A stretch of 64,000 nt of DNA. Origin: Taxillus chinensis. Taxonomy: Eukaryota > Streptophyta > Magnoliopsida > Santalales > Loranthaceae. Of this stretch, positions 21,988-33,310 are shown one piece after another (the first letter of the stretch is position 1; every line of letters starts with the position of its first letter). Made by a program: the position numbers and the translations under genes. The DNA is taken from assembly GCA_023512835.1 (NCBI GenBank), contig JAKCVP010000391.1, forward strand, positions 124,001 through 188,000, in the 5' to 3' direction. Below the pieces are notes generated by a model, which searched no databases, was not told the DNA's origin, and saw nothing but the letters and a program-made list of their open reading frames with translations.

Positions 21988-24091
21988 TTATACAGTAACC
22001 TCGACACGGCCCTCGCCAGTGGGGTTGCCACCCTTGGCCAGCGAAGGCAGAATGTAGGAAATGTCGTCCCAGGGGTGACGGTACAGACCGGTGCGCAGAC
22101 GCTTCTGGTCCAAAAAGTGTGCGATCAGACCAATGGAGCGACCCAAGACGAACAGACCGTTCAGGACACCCATCTTCAGGTAATCCTCGGCCTCCTCGGC
22201 GGAGAAGGCGCCGGAGTTGCGGAGCAGATCGACGAAGCAGACAGCAATGCAGCCGTCGACGTTGAGAATCAGGTTGTCCTTCTTCGAGGTAGTGACGGTC
22301 TCAACAGCAATGGCGTAGTCGAGGAGCTTGCTGGTGGGGAAGTGCTTCTTGACGTACTCCTTGACTAGCTCGACACGAAGATCAGGGTTGTTGCGCGACT
22401 TGATGCGGTGGCCGATACCGGGAATCAGCTTATTCTCCTTGCGCATGGTGTCGACGAAGTCACGAGGGGACAGACCCTTGTCGAAGGCCTTGGTGAACTC
22501 CTCGGCGGCTCCGTCAAGAGCACCACCGAAGCGGGAACCAATGGTCAACAGACCGGCAACAAGTGCGGAGATCAAGTCCTTGCCGGCACGAGTGGTGATG
22601 ATGGTGTTCATGGCACCGGACACAGCGGGGCCGTGATCAGCAGTAAGCATGAGAACCATCTCAAGGAAGCGGCCAGCGTAGTCGGGAAGGCGGCGACGGA
22701 ACCACAGGAGAGACATGACGCCACCAATGCCAATGTTCTCTCTGAAGACGTCGGAAATGGGCATACCAGCGTAGAGCAATTCTTGGCCACGGTCGTCGGA
22801 GATGGTGGAAATGAAGGCAGTGGGCTTACGGATGAGACCCAGCTCCTGAGCCCAGGAATAGTCCATGGGAATCTTGGGAACCATGGGCTCTTTGTTGGGT
22901 ACAATGGTGCCCTTTTGGACCAAGGCCTGGTAGACCTTCTGGAGCAGCTGAGGAAGCTGCTCAAAGGTGTCAGGAACGTAGAATCCAGCGTCCTTCATGG
23001 CCTTGTTCTTCATTGCGGCAGTCTCGAGCTGAGAGTTTGCCATGGCACCGGCGTGACCGAACTGGACTTCAGTCTTGAGCATGCTTGCAACGGTTCCGAT
23101 GGCCCAAGCAACAATGGGCTTGGTGATGCGGCCAGCCTTGACGGCCTCAATGACACGGTACTCCTCAACACCACCGACCTCACCTAGCAGCAAAAGCACC
23201 TTTGCGTTGGGGTCGTCTTGGAATCGGAGCATGTGGTCGATGAAAGTTGTGCCGGGATATCTGTCACCACCAATGGCGACACCTTCGCAGACACCGTCTG
23301 TCGTCAAGCTGACAATGTTGTTCAGCTCGTTGGACATACCACCAGACTTGGAGACGTATGCGACGGAACCAGGTCGGTAGAGCTTCGAAGCAACAATGTT
23401 GTCCATCATACCACCAGTGTTACCAATCTTGAATGCGCCGGGCTTGATACCACCAACGGTGGCGGGACCAATGATGGTGATGCCCTTCTGCTTGGCCCTG
23501 TACAGAATCTCGCGTGCGCGCTGTAAAAGTTAGTCGTGGGGTTTCAATGGGAGGTTAGGATCGCACTTACGCGCTCTGGCACGCCCTCAGCAATGATAGC
23601 AATGCACTTGACCTGGGGGTATTCCATAAGCTCCAGAGTAGAGCTGTAGACGGAGCGAGAAGAGGCAAAGTTGACAATGGTGTCAACTTCGTTGTGCTTT
23701 GCGAATGCCTTGTCACAGGTCTGGTAGACAGGCAAGAGGGTCTCGCTGGTGCCCCAGTACATCTTGCTCACGAATTGGCCACCAAAGGTGTAGATAATAC
23801 CGGCCACTGAGGGGGTTGTGCGCTTGCAGATGAAGTCGAAATCGAGCATGCCCTGTACGGCCTTGGGCTGGAGCCCGCTGGAAAGGCATGTCAGCATTCG
23901 GGTACTTTTTTTGCGGGGAGTATGGGGTTATCATACTAGACGAAGCATCTCGTCTTGTTGTGGAAGAGTGAGGTGAGCTGCGACGGGCTCTTCGGCCTGC
24001 TAGGAGGAGCAAAGCGAGTGATGTTGTCGTTTGCGTTGTACGGGGCAGGGGTGGAGGAGCCATTGGCGCCGTTGGAGGTAGGCACGGCCAT
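21988..24091 (-). CDS. acl1: ATP-citrate lyase subunit 1 (CoA-ligase/citrate-synthase-like half)
   Basis: Together with the neighbouring subunit it cleaves cytosolic citrate to acetyl-CoA and oxaloacetate, feeding lipid synthesis and histone acetylation. It has 664 residues in exons 24091-23937, 23877-23571 and 23520-21988. Splices restore [15 protein letters not shown] and VPERRAREIL. The N-terminal CoA-binding/ligase part carries [20 protein letters not shown] and the phosphohistidine loop FGHAGAMAN with His310. The C-terminal citrate-synthase-like domain has the motifs [30 protein letters not shown] and [13 protein letters not shown]. The length agrees with fungal Acl1. A polypyrimidine-CAG at about 24128 suggests a 5' UTR intron. 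Divergent from acl2. Confidence 0.97.
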
Positions 24092-25168
24092 TGCGGTATT
24101 AGATGTAAGATGACCAAGGAGGGAGGACTGCAAATAAGAAAGTCAATGGGAGTGATGGACGAGGAGGATTGTGTGGGTGAGTGACAAACCGGTGATGGGG
24201 AAGCTAGGATGGGGAAGTTGTTGAGCAGTGGTGTCTTGAAGCGGACAAGGCGACGTTCGTGGGCGGCGGGAGGAGGGAGCCAAAATTATCTGTTGAAAAT
24301 TGGTGAGACGGGGCAGGCTCAGGATGGGGAGGGGGGAAGGGTGAAGCTGCTCAGCAACCAGGGGATGCCGGCAGAGCGCGACACTAGTGGGAGCTTTTTA
24401 TTGTACCTTGCGGAGAGTCAGATGAAGCGATGCGAATGCTAGCTGGGGGATGATCTCTTTGAGCCTCGGCGGTGATAGCGGTGGTGGTGACGGTGGCTGC
24501 GTTCGGACTCGGATGGCTTTGGTCAGCGTGCTGAGATGAGAGGGACAAAGGGCCACCTGGATGAAGGAGGAGCCGCTCTGGAGTCGTGAGGCCGGGCTCT
24601 TGAGTCGACGCGCACGCACTTGTTGACCCCAATATAACTCGCAAAGTCGCCGAGGGCCAGGGCATGCAGCAGCTGCACCCTGGATTGCGGACTGCAACGC
24701 CAAACTAGAGCCCGCCAACGCCGCCTCAACTTGGGAAGCGCCGGCCCAACTGCCCATCCCTGCCGAAGGAGAAGGAGCAGAGCGCATCCAGCTTTATCCC
24801 CACATCTTTGACTTCTGCGCCCTCTGCATCGCTGCGACGCCCTTTGTGCGAGCAATTGTCGACTTTTCATCTGCAGAAAAGGTAAGTCTGGTCTCTTCTT
24901 CGCAAATCCCCCGACACGGCCCTCCCGCAGCTTCCATCTCGCCATTGGCATCCCTCCCCGCCTATTGCCCATCGCTCCCCCGACCGCCAGTGAGCTTCAA
25001 CAAATAATAATTTCGCTTCTCCGCTCCCCGACACACGACTCTGCGCCCGCCCTGCTCACCGCACCCCAGTCCCCTTGTTGCTCTGTCTGCGGCTGCCTCT
25101 GTTTATCAGCTCAAACAAGACGACGCACTCACATTTTCACCCTCTCAGACTAATCACCACCTTTCACC
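24092..25168. promoter_or_regulatory. Shared bidirectional promoter region of acl1 and acl2
   Basis: This is 1077 bases between the two start codons. An ATTGG at 24944-24948 is an inverted CCAAT box about 220 bases before the acl2 ATG. CT-rich leader tracts precede both genes, and a likely 5' UTR intron of acl1 ends near 24128. Coordinated expression of the two subunits is inferred from the arrangement. Confidence 0.7.
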
Positions 25169-27146
25169 ATGTCCGCCAAATCCATCCTCGAGGCTGACGG
25201 CAAGGCCATTCTCAACTACCACCTCACCCGCGCTCCTGTCATCAAGCCCTCTCCTCTTCCTGCCTCCTCCACCCACAACCCTCCTCCCAGACTAGCCTCC
25301 ATTCACTTCGAGGCCGACGACGATGTGAAGGGTGTCCTGGACCAGGCCGAGACCACATACCCCTGGTTGCTGCAATCCGGTGCCAAGTTCGTCGCAAAGC
25401 CCGACCAATTGATCAAGCGGAGAGGGAAGAGCGGTCTGCTCGCACTGAACAAGACATGGCCAGAGGCAAAGGCTTGGATCCAGGAGCGTGCCAACAAGCT
25501 CCAGCGCGTTGAGACGGTGGATGGCTACCTGAGGAACTTTTTGGTCGAGCCCTTTGTGCCTCACCCTCAAGGCACGGAATACTACATCAACATCATGTCC
25601 GTCCGCGAGGTAAGTTACACTCTTTTTGCACTTTCGTTGTTGAAGTACCGCTGTTCAGCTCGGGCGGCCGGGACCAGGGCGTGGCCATGCTCCTGGATAG
25701 GTGCTGCACCGCAAAGCTGGCCTTGGTCCAGAAAGAAATTCGCAAAAAGATCAGGCCCTGCAGATTTTGCAGGAGTGGTTGCAGCGTTCAGATGCTAGCG
25801 CTGCGACAGAGTTGTTTTGCAACTTCTGTCAACCGCTCGGTCGAAGGGATACGGGCGCTCCCTGATTCGGCCACGGACCGGTTTGGCACATGCCAACCCG
25901 TCGTCTACAGTCCGCCTCTACCAGCAATGGCCTCGTGCCTGATCTGTCCTTGGTTCCCGATCGTCTGGTCTCCACGCCATCCCCACATTTCTCCTACCTG
26001 TCATGAGCTTATTTCAACCTCAATCCTGCCCTACTGCACTGCCGCCAAGCCTTTACTAACATCCATTTTCGTACTAGGGTGACTTCATTCTCTTCACTCA
26101 CGAGGGTGGTGTCGATGTTGGAGATGTTGACGAGAAGGCTGAGAAGATTCTCATCCCTGTCGACCTGTCCCAATACCCCTCAAATGAGCAGATTGCTGCT
26201 ACTCTCCTAAAGAAGGTCCCCAAGGGCGTCCACAACGTCCTTGTCGACTTCATCACCCGTCTCTACGCAGTCTACGTCGATTGCCAATTCACGTGAGTTC
26301 CTAGACTGCTTGCTTTTCGAGCCTTGACTGATAGACCCCAGCTACCTGGAAATTAACCCTCTTGTCGTCATCCCCAACGCAAATGCCACCTCTGCTGAGG
26401 TCCACTTCCTTGACTTGGCCGCCAAGATAGACCAGACTGCTGAGTTCGAGTGTGGTTCCAAGTGGGCAATTGCTCGTTCCAACTCTGCCCTTGGTCTGCC
26501 TACCGCACCTGCCCGGGATGGCAAGATTAACATCGATGCCGGTCCTCCAATGGAGTTCCCCGCACCCTTCGGTCGTGAATTGTCCAAGGAGGAGCAATTC
26601 ATTGCTGATCTCGACGCAAAGACCGGCGCCTCCCTCAAGTTGACCATTCTCAACTCTAAGGGCCGTGTATGGACTCTTGTCGCTGGTGGTGGTGCTTCTG
26701 TCGTCTACGCTGACGCCATTGCTTCCGCTGGCTTCGCTTCCGAGTTGGCCAACTACGGAGAATACTCTGGAGCTCCCACCGAAGCTCAGACCTACCAGTA
26801 CACCAAGACTGTTCTCGACTTGATGCTGCGTGCCCCTCAACATCCCGAGGGTAAGGTTCTCTTCATCGGTGGTGGTATCGCCAACTTCACCAACGTCGCC
26901 TCTACCTTCAAGGGTGTCATTCGTGCTCTGCGCGAAGTTGCTGGTCTCCTGATCGAGCACAACACAGCCATTTGGGTCCGCCGCGCTGGCCCCAACTACC
27001 AGGAGGGTCTCAAGAACATCAAGGCTGCCGCCATCGAGCTCGGCTTGAACATGCATGTCTACGGCCCCAACATGCACGTTTCGGGTATTGTGCCTCTGGC
27101 TCTGAACCCAGGCTACAAGTCTGATGTCGCCGAGTTTGAGGGTTAG
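25169..27146 (+). CDS. acl2: ATP-citrate lyase subunit 2 (ATP-grasp/citrate-binding half)
   Basis: The partner of acl1, corresponding to the N-terminal part of animal ATP-citrate lyase. It has 486 residues in exons 25169-25609, 26078-26292 and 26342-27146. The ATP-grasp region includes [38 protein letters not shown] and, across the first splice, [28 protein letters not shown] marks the metal-binding strand. The citrate-binding domain has [28 protein letters not shown] and [19 protein letters not shown]. The first intron is 468 nt, about eight times the usual size here, with a CTAAC branch site 21 bases before its acceptor. Subunit ratio and complex formation are known from other fungi, not shown here. 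Confidence 0.97.
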
Positions 27147-27439
27147 ATGCTGGTGTACGTCAAAAGCAATGGGTAATGATCAGTAGATGGACGATTTGTG
27201 TCGGCAGCTATTATGAGCGCATTTGATGTAATAACCAACATGCATTGTGCACAGGGGTGCAATTGCTAGGATGGATTTTAGATCTCCACGCATGTGACTG
27301 GTCAAACTTCTACGATTCTTGATGTGTCTTCTTGCTGAATGAAACTACCATGTTCACGTCAAATCATCGTTTTCTGTTCCATTTGGTTTGCCTAGTCATC
27401 TCGTCATAAGCGTCCAGGCTTAGAAAGTTGAGGCAGACC

Positions 27440-29071
27440 TCAAGCCAACACTTTGAAGCCGCCAGTGCACTGCTTTTGAAATAACCCATTTGCATCATAT
27501 TTGCGACTAACATCTTGCATGAAAGCTTTGTTAGCAGCCCCATATCCTCCAATAACATCGGTTGTCGCCCAAGCATAATTTAGATACTTGTATGGGTGAT
27601 AGCATCCAAGACGCTTGGTGTGAGCCTCAATTTCGTCAATCGAATTTTGAGCCTCCTGAGCCATGAAGTCGTCTTGGCTGGTACCATCCCAAGAAAGGGC
27701 AACGTTCGCTAGAATCAGTGGGCTATCTGCGTCCTGCAAGCCAAGAACGTTGCCCCCTGCTGCTGCTGAAGCTCTGAGAATCGGGCTAGTGATTGGGTGC
27801 AGCGAGATGGACCACTTAGCATTGTCGACGTGCTTGACACGCGAGACGGACTTTTCAAAGGCTGCTGTGACGAATTGCAAGGCAAGTTTATTTGGGGTGA
27901 ATGCTGTCACGAAGAAGGCGGCTCTGTTGGTCTTCTGTCAGCTCTGAAGTACAGTGTGGTACAGCACATGCAGAAGCACTGCTTTAGGTATCAAGGGCGC
28001 GACTCAACATACGAATGTCCTGGAGGATTGTAGCGGCTGACTTCCTCGGCGAGATCGCTCACCGTCGCTGTACGCGCTGAGGATTGCATCACTCCGGGGA
28101 TTTCGAGGAAGGCTTTGAAGATGGTTGGTTTCTCTACGTCTGCCATGTGGTAGAGCATCTGGATGATGCCCGAGTGTCCGCCCATGTAGAACCATGCTGT
28201 CTGTGCGGGTAGGCTTAGCTCTACCATAGCCATCGAGTACGCATGAGCATCGACTTACGATCATGCTGGAGTACACATCGTGCTCCGATAAGGTGTAGTC
28301 ATACAGAGCATCAATGTGAGCAGGCGCAGTGTCAGTCGGCCAAAAGATGGTCCCACCAAAGACCTTACCACCTTTGAACGTGCGAAAGACAAAGGAAGTG
28401 ACAATCCCGAAATTGTTACTTCCACCTCTGAGTGCCCTCCATAAATCAGCGTTCTCCTTCGGCGTAGCATGCACGATGCGACCATCAGCGAGCACAACCT
28501 CAAAATCAAGCACATTGTCACACACGAAGCCAATCTGACCACTGTACCAAGACAGACCGCCGCCGAGCGTCAGACCTCCGACGCCAGTGTCCATCTGACG
28601 ACCACCACCGATGCCGAGATCAACCTTGTCGAGCACGGAGTACGCATCGCCCCAGCGGGCACCCGCACCTACCTTGACCGAAGCATGATCGTCTGCTAGC
28701 GTTACGGAATTGAGACGGCCCAGGTCGATGGTTATGCCGTCGTTGGAGTTGGATGCACCGGGCCATTGGGCGTGTCCGCCGGAGCGTATTGAGAATTTCG
28801 TCGTCGTCGTGCTGAGTAGCTTTATGATCGTGCTTACTTCCTCGACGGTCTCGGGAAGGAGGATGGCTTGGGGCCGGAGCCGAGCTTGTTGCTGGGCGAA
28901 GTAGGTTGAGACGGACTTTATGTAGCGCTCGTCGTCTGGCTGTGCCAAGCGCGAAGCAATACTGCTGCTTGCAAATTTGGCCAGAGTGTCTTGGGATGCT
29001 AGATTGGTGTAAGCAGCATAGGTTGAGAGGGATTGGGCCTATGTAGTCCAACTACTTTGTGTCTCACTCAT
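27440..29071 (-). CDS. Berberine-bridge-type FAD-linked oxidoreductase
   Basis: A 475-residue flavin oxidase of the PCMH/BBE family. Exons are 29071-29056, 28998-28259, 28200-28013 and 27923-27440. The FAD domain shows PETVEEVSTII, RSGGHAQW with His81 as the expected covalent FAD attachment, and GVGGLTLGGGLSW. The partner Cys of bicovalent family members is absent (GGGRQMDTGVGG). The BBE C-terminal motif is YKYLNYAW, followed by KYDANGLFQKQCTGGF. No signal peptide is seen, unlike many secreted members. The first exon is only 16 coding bases; without its 57-nt intron an in-frame TAG at codon 11 would block the gene. Substrate is unknown, and there is no biosynthetic cluster around it. Confidence 0.85.
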
Positions 29072-29841
29072 TGTGGGCTTTGCAAATGGGTACTTTAAGT
29101 CTTGCCCTTAAATTTATATTCTGACAAAGGGCGAGATGCAGGAGATGCTCCGATACTTGAAGCATCCGAAGCTTTGATTATATGCCAGGTGGCCGTGATG
29201 GCACAACACACGTTCATCATATAGCTCAGCCATAACTCCACGGTTTCATTCACGCCGAGACATGGCCAGAAGGCCACAGTACGCGCCGAGCATCTACGGC
29301 GTGGCACGAGCTCTGTACTTTGGCTTTTATTACTCGCTCTGCCCAGCGTTACCTAGCTAGACGTAACCACGTAGGTCCCGCCCATGTTTGGCCATGCGTA
29401 CTTGGGGGCTTGCGGATGAGAAGCTGCGTTCCCAGCTTAGCCTGTTTGAACTCATGTTGCGAGTAGCTCCGAATGCTCTCAGCTTGGACAGCCCATAATT
29501 TATCAAGGGTCGGAGCCTACGTGTAATGATGTATTGCTGTCAATGATCCTGTATGAGGTAGACAAGGGTCAAGGGGATGTCCCGCTAACCAAGTCAGAGG
29601 AGACGTTGTTCGCTGGGATACATCAGCTGCACACGCTGTTACACTGTATTTTGAAGACCGCCAAGAATCGAGGAACCCATGCGTCGTAGATCGCGAACTT
29701 TTGAGCTTCACTTGACCTTCGATCGCGGTGATAGCACTCTCGCCCACTTCTAACTGCACGCAACCTTACACCGCGCTCGTCACGCAGGATCAGCTCCGGA
29801 GCCTTCCAGTCCAGTCTCTCCTGCACTCTTGACGTCCCATC
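29072..29841. other. Intergenic, divergent promoter region
   Basis: This is 770 bases between the FAD oxidase and SmF genes. Apart from the TATA-like element near 29111 nothing is recognised. Confidence 0.5.
29111..29120 (-). promoter_or_regulatory. TATA-like element of FAD oxidase gene
   Basis: AATATAAATT on the minus strand lies 40 bases before the proposed ATG at 29071. This spacing supports a short leader and the proposed first exon. Confidence 0.4.
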
Positions 29842-30453
29842 ATGGCCGCTGTAAATAATGCCAACCCCGCAAAGCTCGCATTGACTGACCGTTCCAAGCC
29901 TCCAGTGAACCCTCGACCATTCCTACACTCCCTGTACGTGCCAACGAAACAAATTTCTATTTTATGTCGTCGCCCGCGCACAATCAAATCGATCCTCCCC
30001 AGAAGACGAGTCCCGCTGCATCCCTCATACCAGGTCGAGAAGCTCTTTCGAGACTGCTGGCTGGTATCAGAAGGAGCACGGCGTCCCTCTTTAGTGCACG
30101 CGCAATGCGCGTCAAAATGGAATCCTCCAATTCTCCATTCGCGAATTGCAAGCTAACACGAATTATCGCAGGGTCGAACAAGACGTTGTCGTTCGTCTGA
30201 AATGGGGCAACACCGAGTATCATGGCAAGCTCGTTAGTACAGATTCATACATGAATCTGCAGCTTACCGACACATCTGAATACATTGACGGCAAATCGAC
30301 CGGCAACCTGGGACTGATTATGATCAGGTGGGTTCCTAGACTGATTTCACTACCTTCGAAGCGTCGCTAATATCAAGCTTCAGATGCAATAATGTACTCT
30401 ACATGCGCGCGAAGAATCAGCCGCAAGCGCGGGATCCTGGACCGCTTAATTAA
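29842..30453 (+). CDS. SMX3: Small nuclear ribonucleoprotein F (SmF)
   Basis: A ring subunit of the Sm heptamer on spliceosomal U1, U2, U4 and U5 snRNAs. It has 105 residues in exons 29842-29933, 30172-30327 and 30384-30453. The Sm1 motif reads [20 protein letters not shown] with SYMNLQL, and Sm2 is split by the second intron to give [25 protein letters not shown] at the N-terminus is the SmF signature and separates it from LSm6. The first intron (238 nt) interrupts HSL-VEQD. The N-terminal ~18 residues are longer than in yeast SmF. The short [13 protein letters not shown] tail is ordinary. Confidence 0.95.
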
Positions 30454-31354
30454 ATTGGTTTATCCTCGAGCTCAGGAAGAGGTCTGAACACAAGCCATCT
30501 GAGACACCTGCAAGCGAGGATGAGAAAAAGCATTGCGTTCGGCGTTGGGGGCGTCAATATCAGGATTTAAGGGCAGAGACGTGCTCGATACCCGACTGAG
30601 AAGATTCGCAGGGACCAGGAGATAGCCGGTCTGGAAGGCAGAAATGTTCTCCACTGCACTGCAAATAAAGTCAAGGGGCCCGACCCATTGTTGTACCGTC
30701 ATGGTCTACTACGACAGTGCATCCCAATTAAAGGCACCACTCCTCTTGGTGACTAGATGGTCGCTTTAACTCCCAGGCAACGAATTGGGGGTGGCCACAG
30801 AGCCTTGAGACAGGACTGGACGTCATGCCGCTTCTTCTGCGAGCTATCTATGTATCCAGCCAGGCATGCCCTGACGTGGGAGGAAGAAGAGTCCACACGA
30901 GTTTTATTCACGTATGATTTCCTACATTGATGACCACCAGAATTGGCCCGTGCTTCGCGGAGAGGCGACCAAGCATGTCAGGTGATGTTGGTCTTGCAAG
31001 GTTGTTTGTACTGAATGTACTTGTCGTACCTGACGCTTTCTAGCCAGAACCGCTTTAGTCGATCGGCGGCGAGCTCGGTGCGTCTGGATCTCCTCCTTTC
31101 GACTCCTCAACATTATTGCCAATCATCTACCTGCTGTTGGCTCAACTGAAGGTGCACGGAAATTGCAGTCTCGTTTGTGCTTCAATAAAGACGTTTCCTC
31201 ACCGTTTCTTCGAGTCAGGGACTGCAATCCTCGTGACCAGATTCCCAACATTCAGCCTCATTGAGCTTCCCCAGATTTTGCGGAAGCTAGAGACGAGCAT
31301 CCCCAAACTGCCATCGTACTTGACTTGCGAATTTTGCATATTCATCGGGCCAGC
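30454..31354. other. Intergenic, nothing recognised
   Basis: About 900 bases between two plus-strand genes, with only short open frames. Confidence 0.5.
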
Positions 31355-33310
31355 ATGTCTGACGAACAAGTCTTGCGTATCGCAGGATGCTCTGGCTCTG
31401 CTCTAGACCGCCGCCATGCACTGGCATCGTTTGCAGGCAACTACGAGCGAGACCCTGTGGACGTCATCATGGGAGACTGGATGTCAGAGGCTAACACGAC
31501 TTCGCGCGGAGCTGCGAAGAGTACTGGTGGGCGAGGTTTTGAGGCCAGCTTTCTTGCATGCCTAGCGCCTGCTCTCTCGGATGTTGCAAAGCATGGCATC
31601 AAAGTCATCACGAATGCCGGTGCATCAGACACCGAGTCGCTGTACACGGAGGTTGTCAAGCTCGTCGAGTCACGGAACCTGAAGCTCAAAGTTGCTTGGG
31701 TGTCTGGCGATGATGTTCTGTCGCAAGTCCAGGTCGCAAGGGATCTGACAGACCTTCATAAGAAGACTCTCATCAGCGAAGGACCGAAGCCGATCGCCGC
31801 ACAGGCCTACCTTGGTGGTCTGGGAATTGCAGCAGCTCTGGACGCGGGCGCGGATATTGTAGTCTGCGGTCGTATATCAGATGCATCAGCAGTCATCGGT
31901 GCGGCGGCATGGCGGCACAAGTGGACGTCGACTGACCTCGACAAGCTCGCCAACGCCCTGATCGCCGGCCACCTAATAGAGTGCAGTACTTATGTGACGG
32001 GCGGCAACTTCAGCGGCTTCAAGCAACTCAAAGGCCAATATCAGGACCTTGGGTTCCCAATTGCAGAGATCTCAGCAGCAGGCCAGGTCAACATCACGAA
32101 GCAGACGGGCACACAAGGTCTGGTCAGCGTCGAGACTTGCACTGCCCAACTCCTCTATGAGATTCAGGGCCCTTGGTACTTCAACTCAGACGTCACCGCA
32201 GATTTATCCGGCATTTCTTTCGCACAAGTTGCGAAAGATCGCGTTGCCGTGTCTGGGGTGAAGGGACTACCACCCCCAACGACAACCAAAGTCTTGGTCA
32301 CTCTGCCCGCCCAGTACCAGTCTGAGGTCACCTTCTACCTTACTGGCCTTGACATTGTGGAGAAAGTCGCCATGCTCGAGACTCAAGCCCGTGAGGTCCT
32401 AAAGCCTCATTCCTCGCGATTTACAGCTCTTCACTTCCAAACTATTGGCTCACCGAACCCATCTGCCCGCACGCAAGATGCGGCTACGGTCATCGTCCGC
32501 GTAGTAGCACAGGCTCCAACAGCCGCGGATCTCGAACCAAAACGATTTGGTCGCCTGCTATGGGACTCGATCATGGCTTCTTATCCAGGTGGAACGACAC
32601 ATGCCGCACCATCTCTGATTCAAGCCCGTCCGTACTATCCATGCGCCATAACGCTGCTCCCTCAATCGGTAATCGAGCAGAAAGTACACGTACCCTTTCG
32701 TCAATCCGAGGCGAGTGTCTCCATTGCGACACCGAATGAATCATCGTCACGCACATACCCACCGCAACCCAATCTGCCCACGACGAATCTAGACACCCTC
32801 TCTCGGCGGATCAAAGCCCGCGGCGGTACCACAGACGCAGCAGCAGGCTGGGCTGAGCTTTCTTTTCCAGGCAAGGCAACGCTCCGCTCCGTCTTTGGCG
32901 AGAGTGGCCGCACCGTGCGCGTCCCGCTCGGCGCCTTTGCGCAGGTCCGCTCTGGCGATAAGGGCCCCGACGCAAACGTGGGCATATTCCTCCCACTCAA
33001 TCCTCGCAGCGACGAGAAGCGTCGCCGACAGGAGTGGGATGCCCTGCGTCTTTTACTGTCGACGAATCGACTCAAGGATCTGCTGGCGGACGACTGGAAG
33101 AATAAAGAAAAGGAGGGTGCGGAAATTGTTCGGCAGGAGTTTCCTGGTGTCCGGGCTGTGCATTTTGTGCTCAAGGGCTGGTTGGGAGGGGGAGCGAATG
33201 GGGGACTAGGGATTGATGTTTGGGGTAAGAACTTGGGCGAGTTCCTTCGGGGACGCGAGGTTGAATGGGCTCTTGATTTTTTAGGGCCTGAGGTTAAGGG
33301 GAAGCTTTGA
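31355..33310 (+). CDS. AtuA-family protein (acyclic terpene utilisation / DUF1446)
   Basis: A 651-residue single-exon protein. The N-terminal ~450 residues match the AtuA family: IAGCSGSALDRR, DVIMGDWMSE, ITNAGASDTESLY, DIVVCGRISDASAVIGAAAW and IECSTYVTGGNFSGF. The C-terminal ~110 residues (VPLGAFAQVRSGDKGPDANVGIF) match the ferredoxin-like domain often fused to AtuA. In Pseudomonas AtuA belongs to citronellol/geraniol degradation, but its chemistry is not established, and here no atu-like carboxylase or dehydrogenase partners are nearby. The start is ATG 31355 (MSDEQVLRIAG), the first in frame. Cytosolic or peroxisomal location cannot be settled; no clear PTS1 (ends KGKL). Confidence 0.88.
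   Translation: MSDEQVLRIAGCSGSALDRRHALASFAGNYERDPVDVIMGDWMSEANTTSRGAAKSTGGRGFEASFLACLAPALSDVAKHGIKVITNAGASDTESLYTEVVKLVESRNLKLKVAWVSGDDVLSQVQVARDLTDLHKKTLISEGPKPIAAQAYLGGLGIAAALDAGADIVVCGRISDASAVIGAAAWRHKWTSTDLDKLANALIAGHLIECSTYVTGGNFSGFKQLKGQYQDLGFPIAEISAAGQVNITKQTGTQGLVSVETCTAQLLYEIQGPWYFNSDVTADLSGISFAQVAKDRVAVSGVKGLPPPTTTKVLVTLPAQYQSEVTFYLTGLDIVEKVAMLETQAREVLKPHSSRFTALHFQTIGSPNPSARTQDAATVIVRVVAQAPTAADLEPKRFGRLLWDSIMASYPGGTTHAAPSLIQARPYYPCAITLLPQSVIEQKVHVPFRQSEASVSIATPNESSSRTYPPQPNLPTTNLDTLSRRIKARGGTTDAAAGWAELSFPGKATLRSVFGESGRTVRVPLGAFAQVRSGDKGPDANVGIFLPLNPRSDEKRRRQEWDALRLLLSTNRLKDLLADDWKNKEKEGAEIVRQEFPGVRAVHFVLKGWLGGGANGGLGIDVWGKNLGEFLRGREVEWALDFLGPEVKGKL

Noticed and set aside
22408..23187. 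259-codon open frame antisense to acl1
   Set aside because: It mirrors the codon bias of a highly expressed gene, has no family likeness, and the sense strand is certain.
26301..27077. 258-codon open frame antisense to acl2
   Set aside because: Same codon-bias artefact; it also crosses a supported intron.
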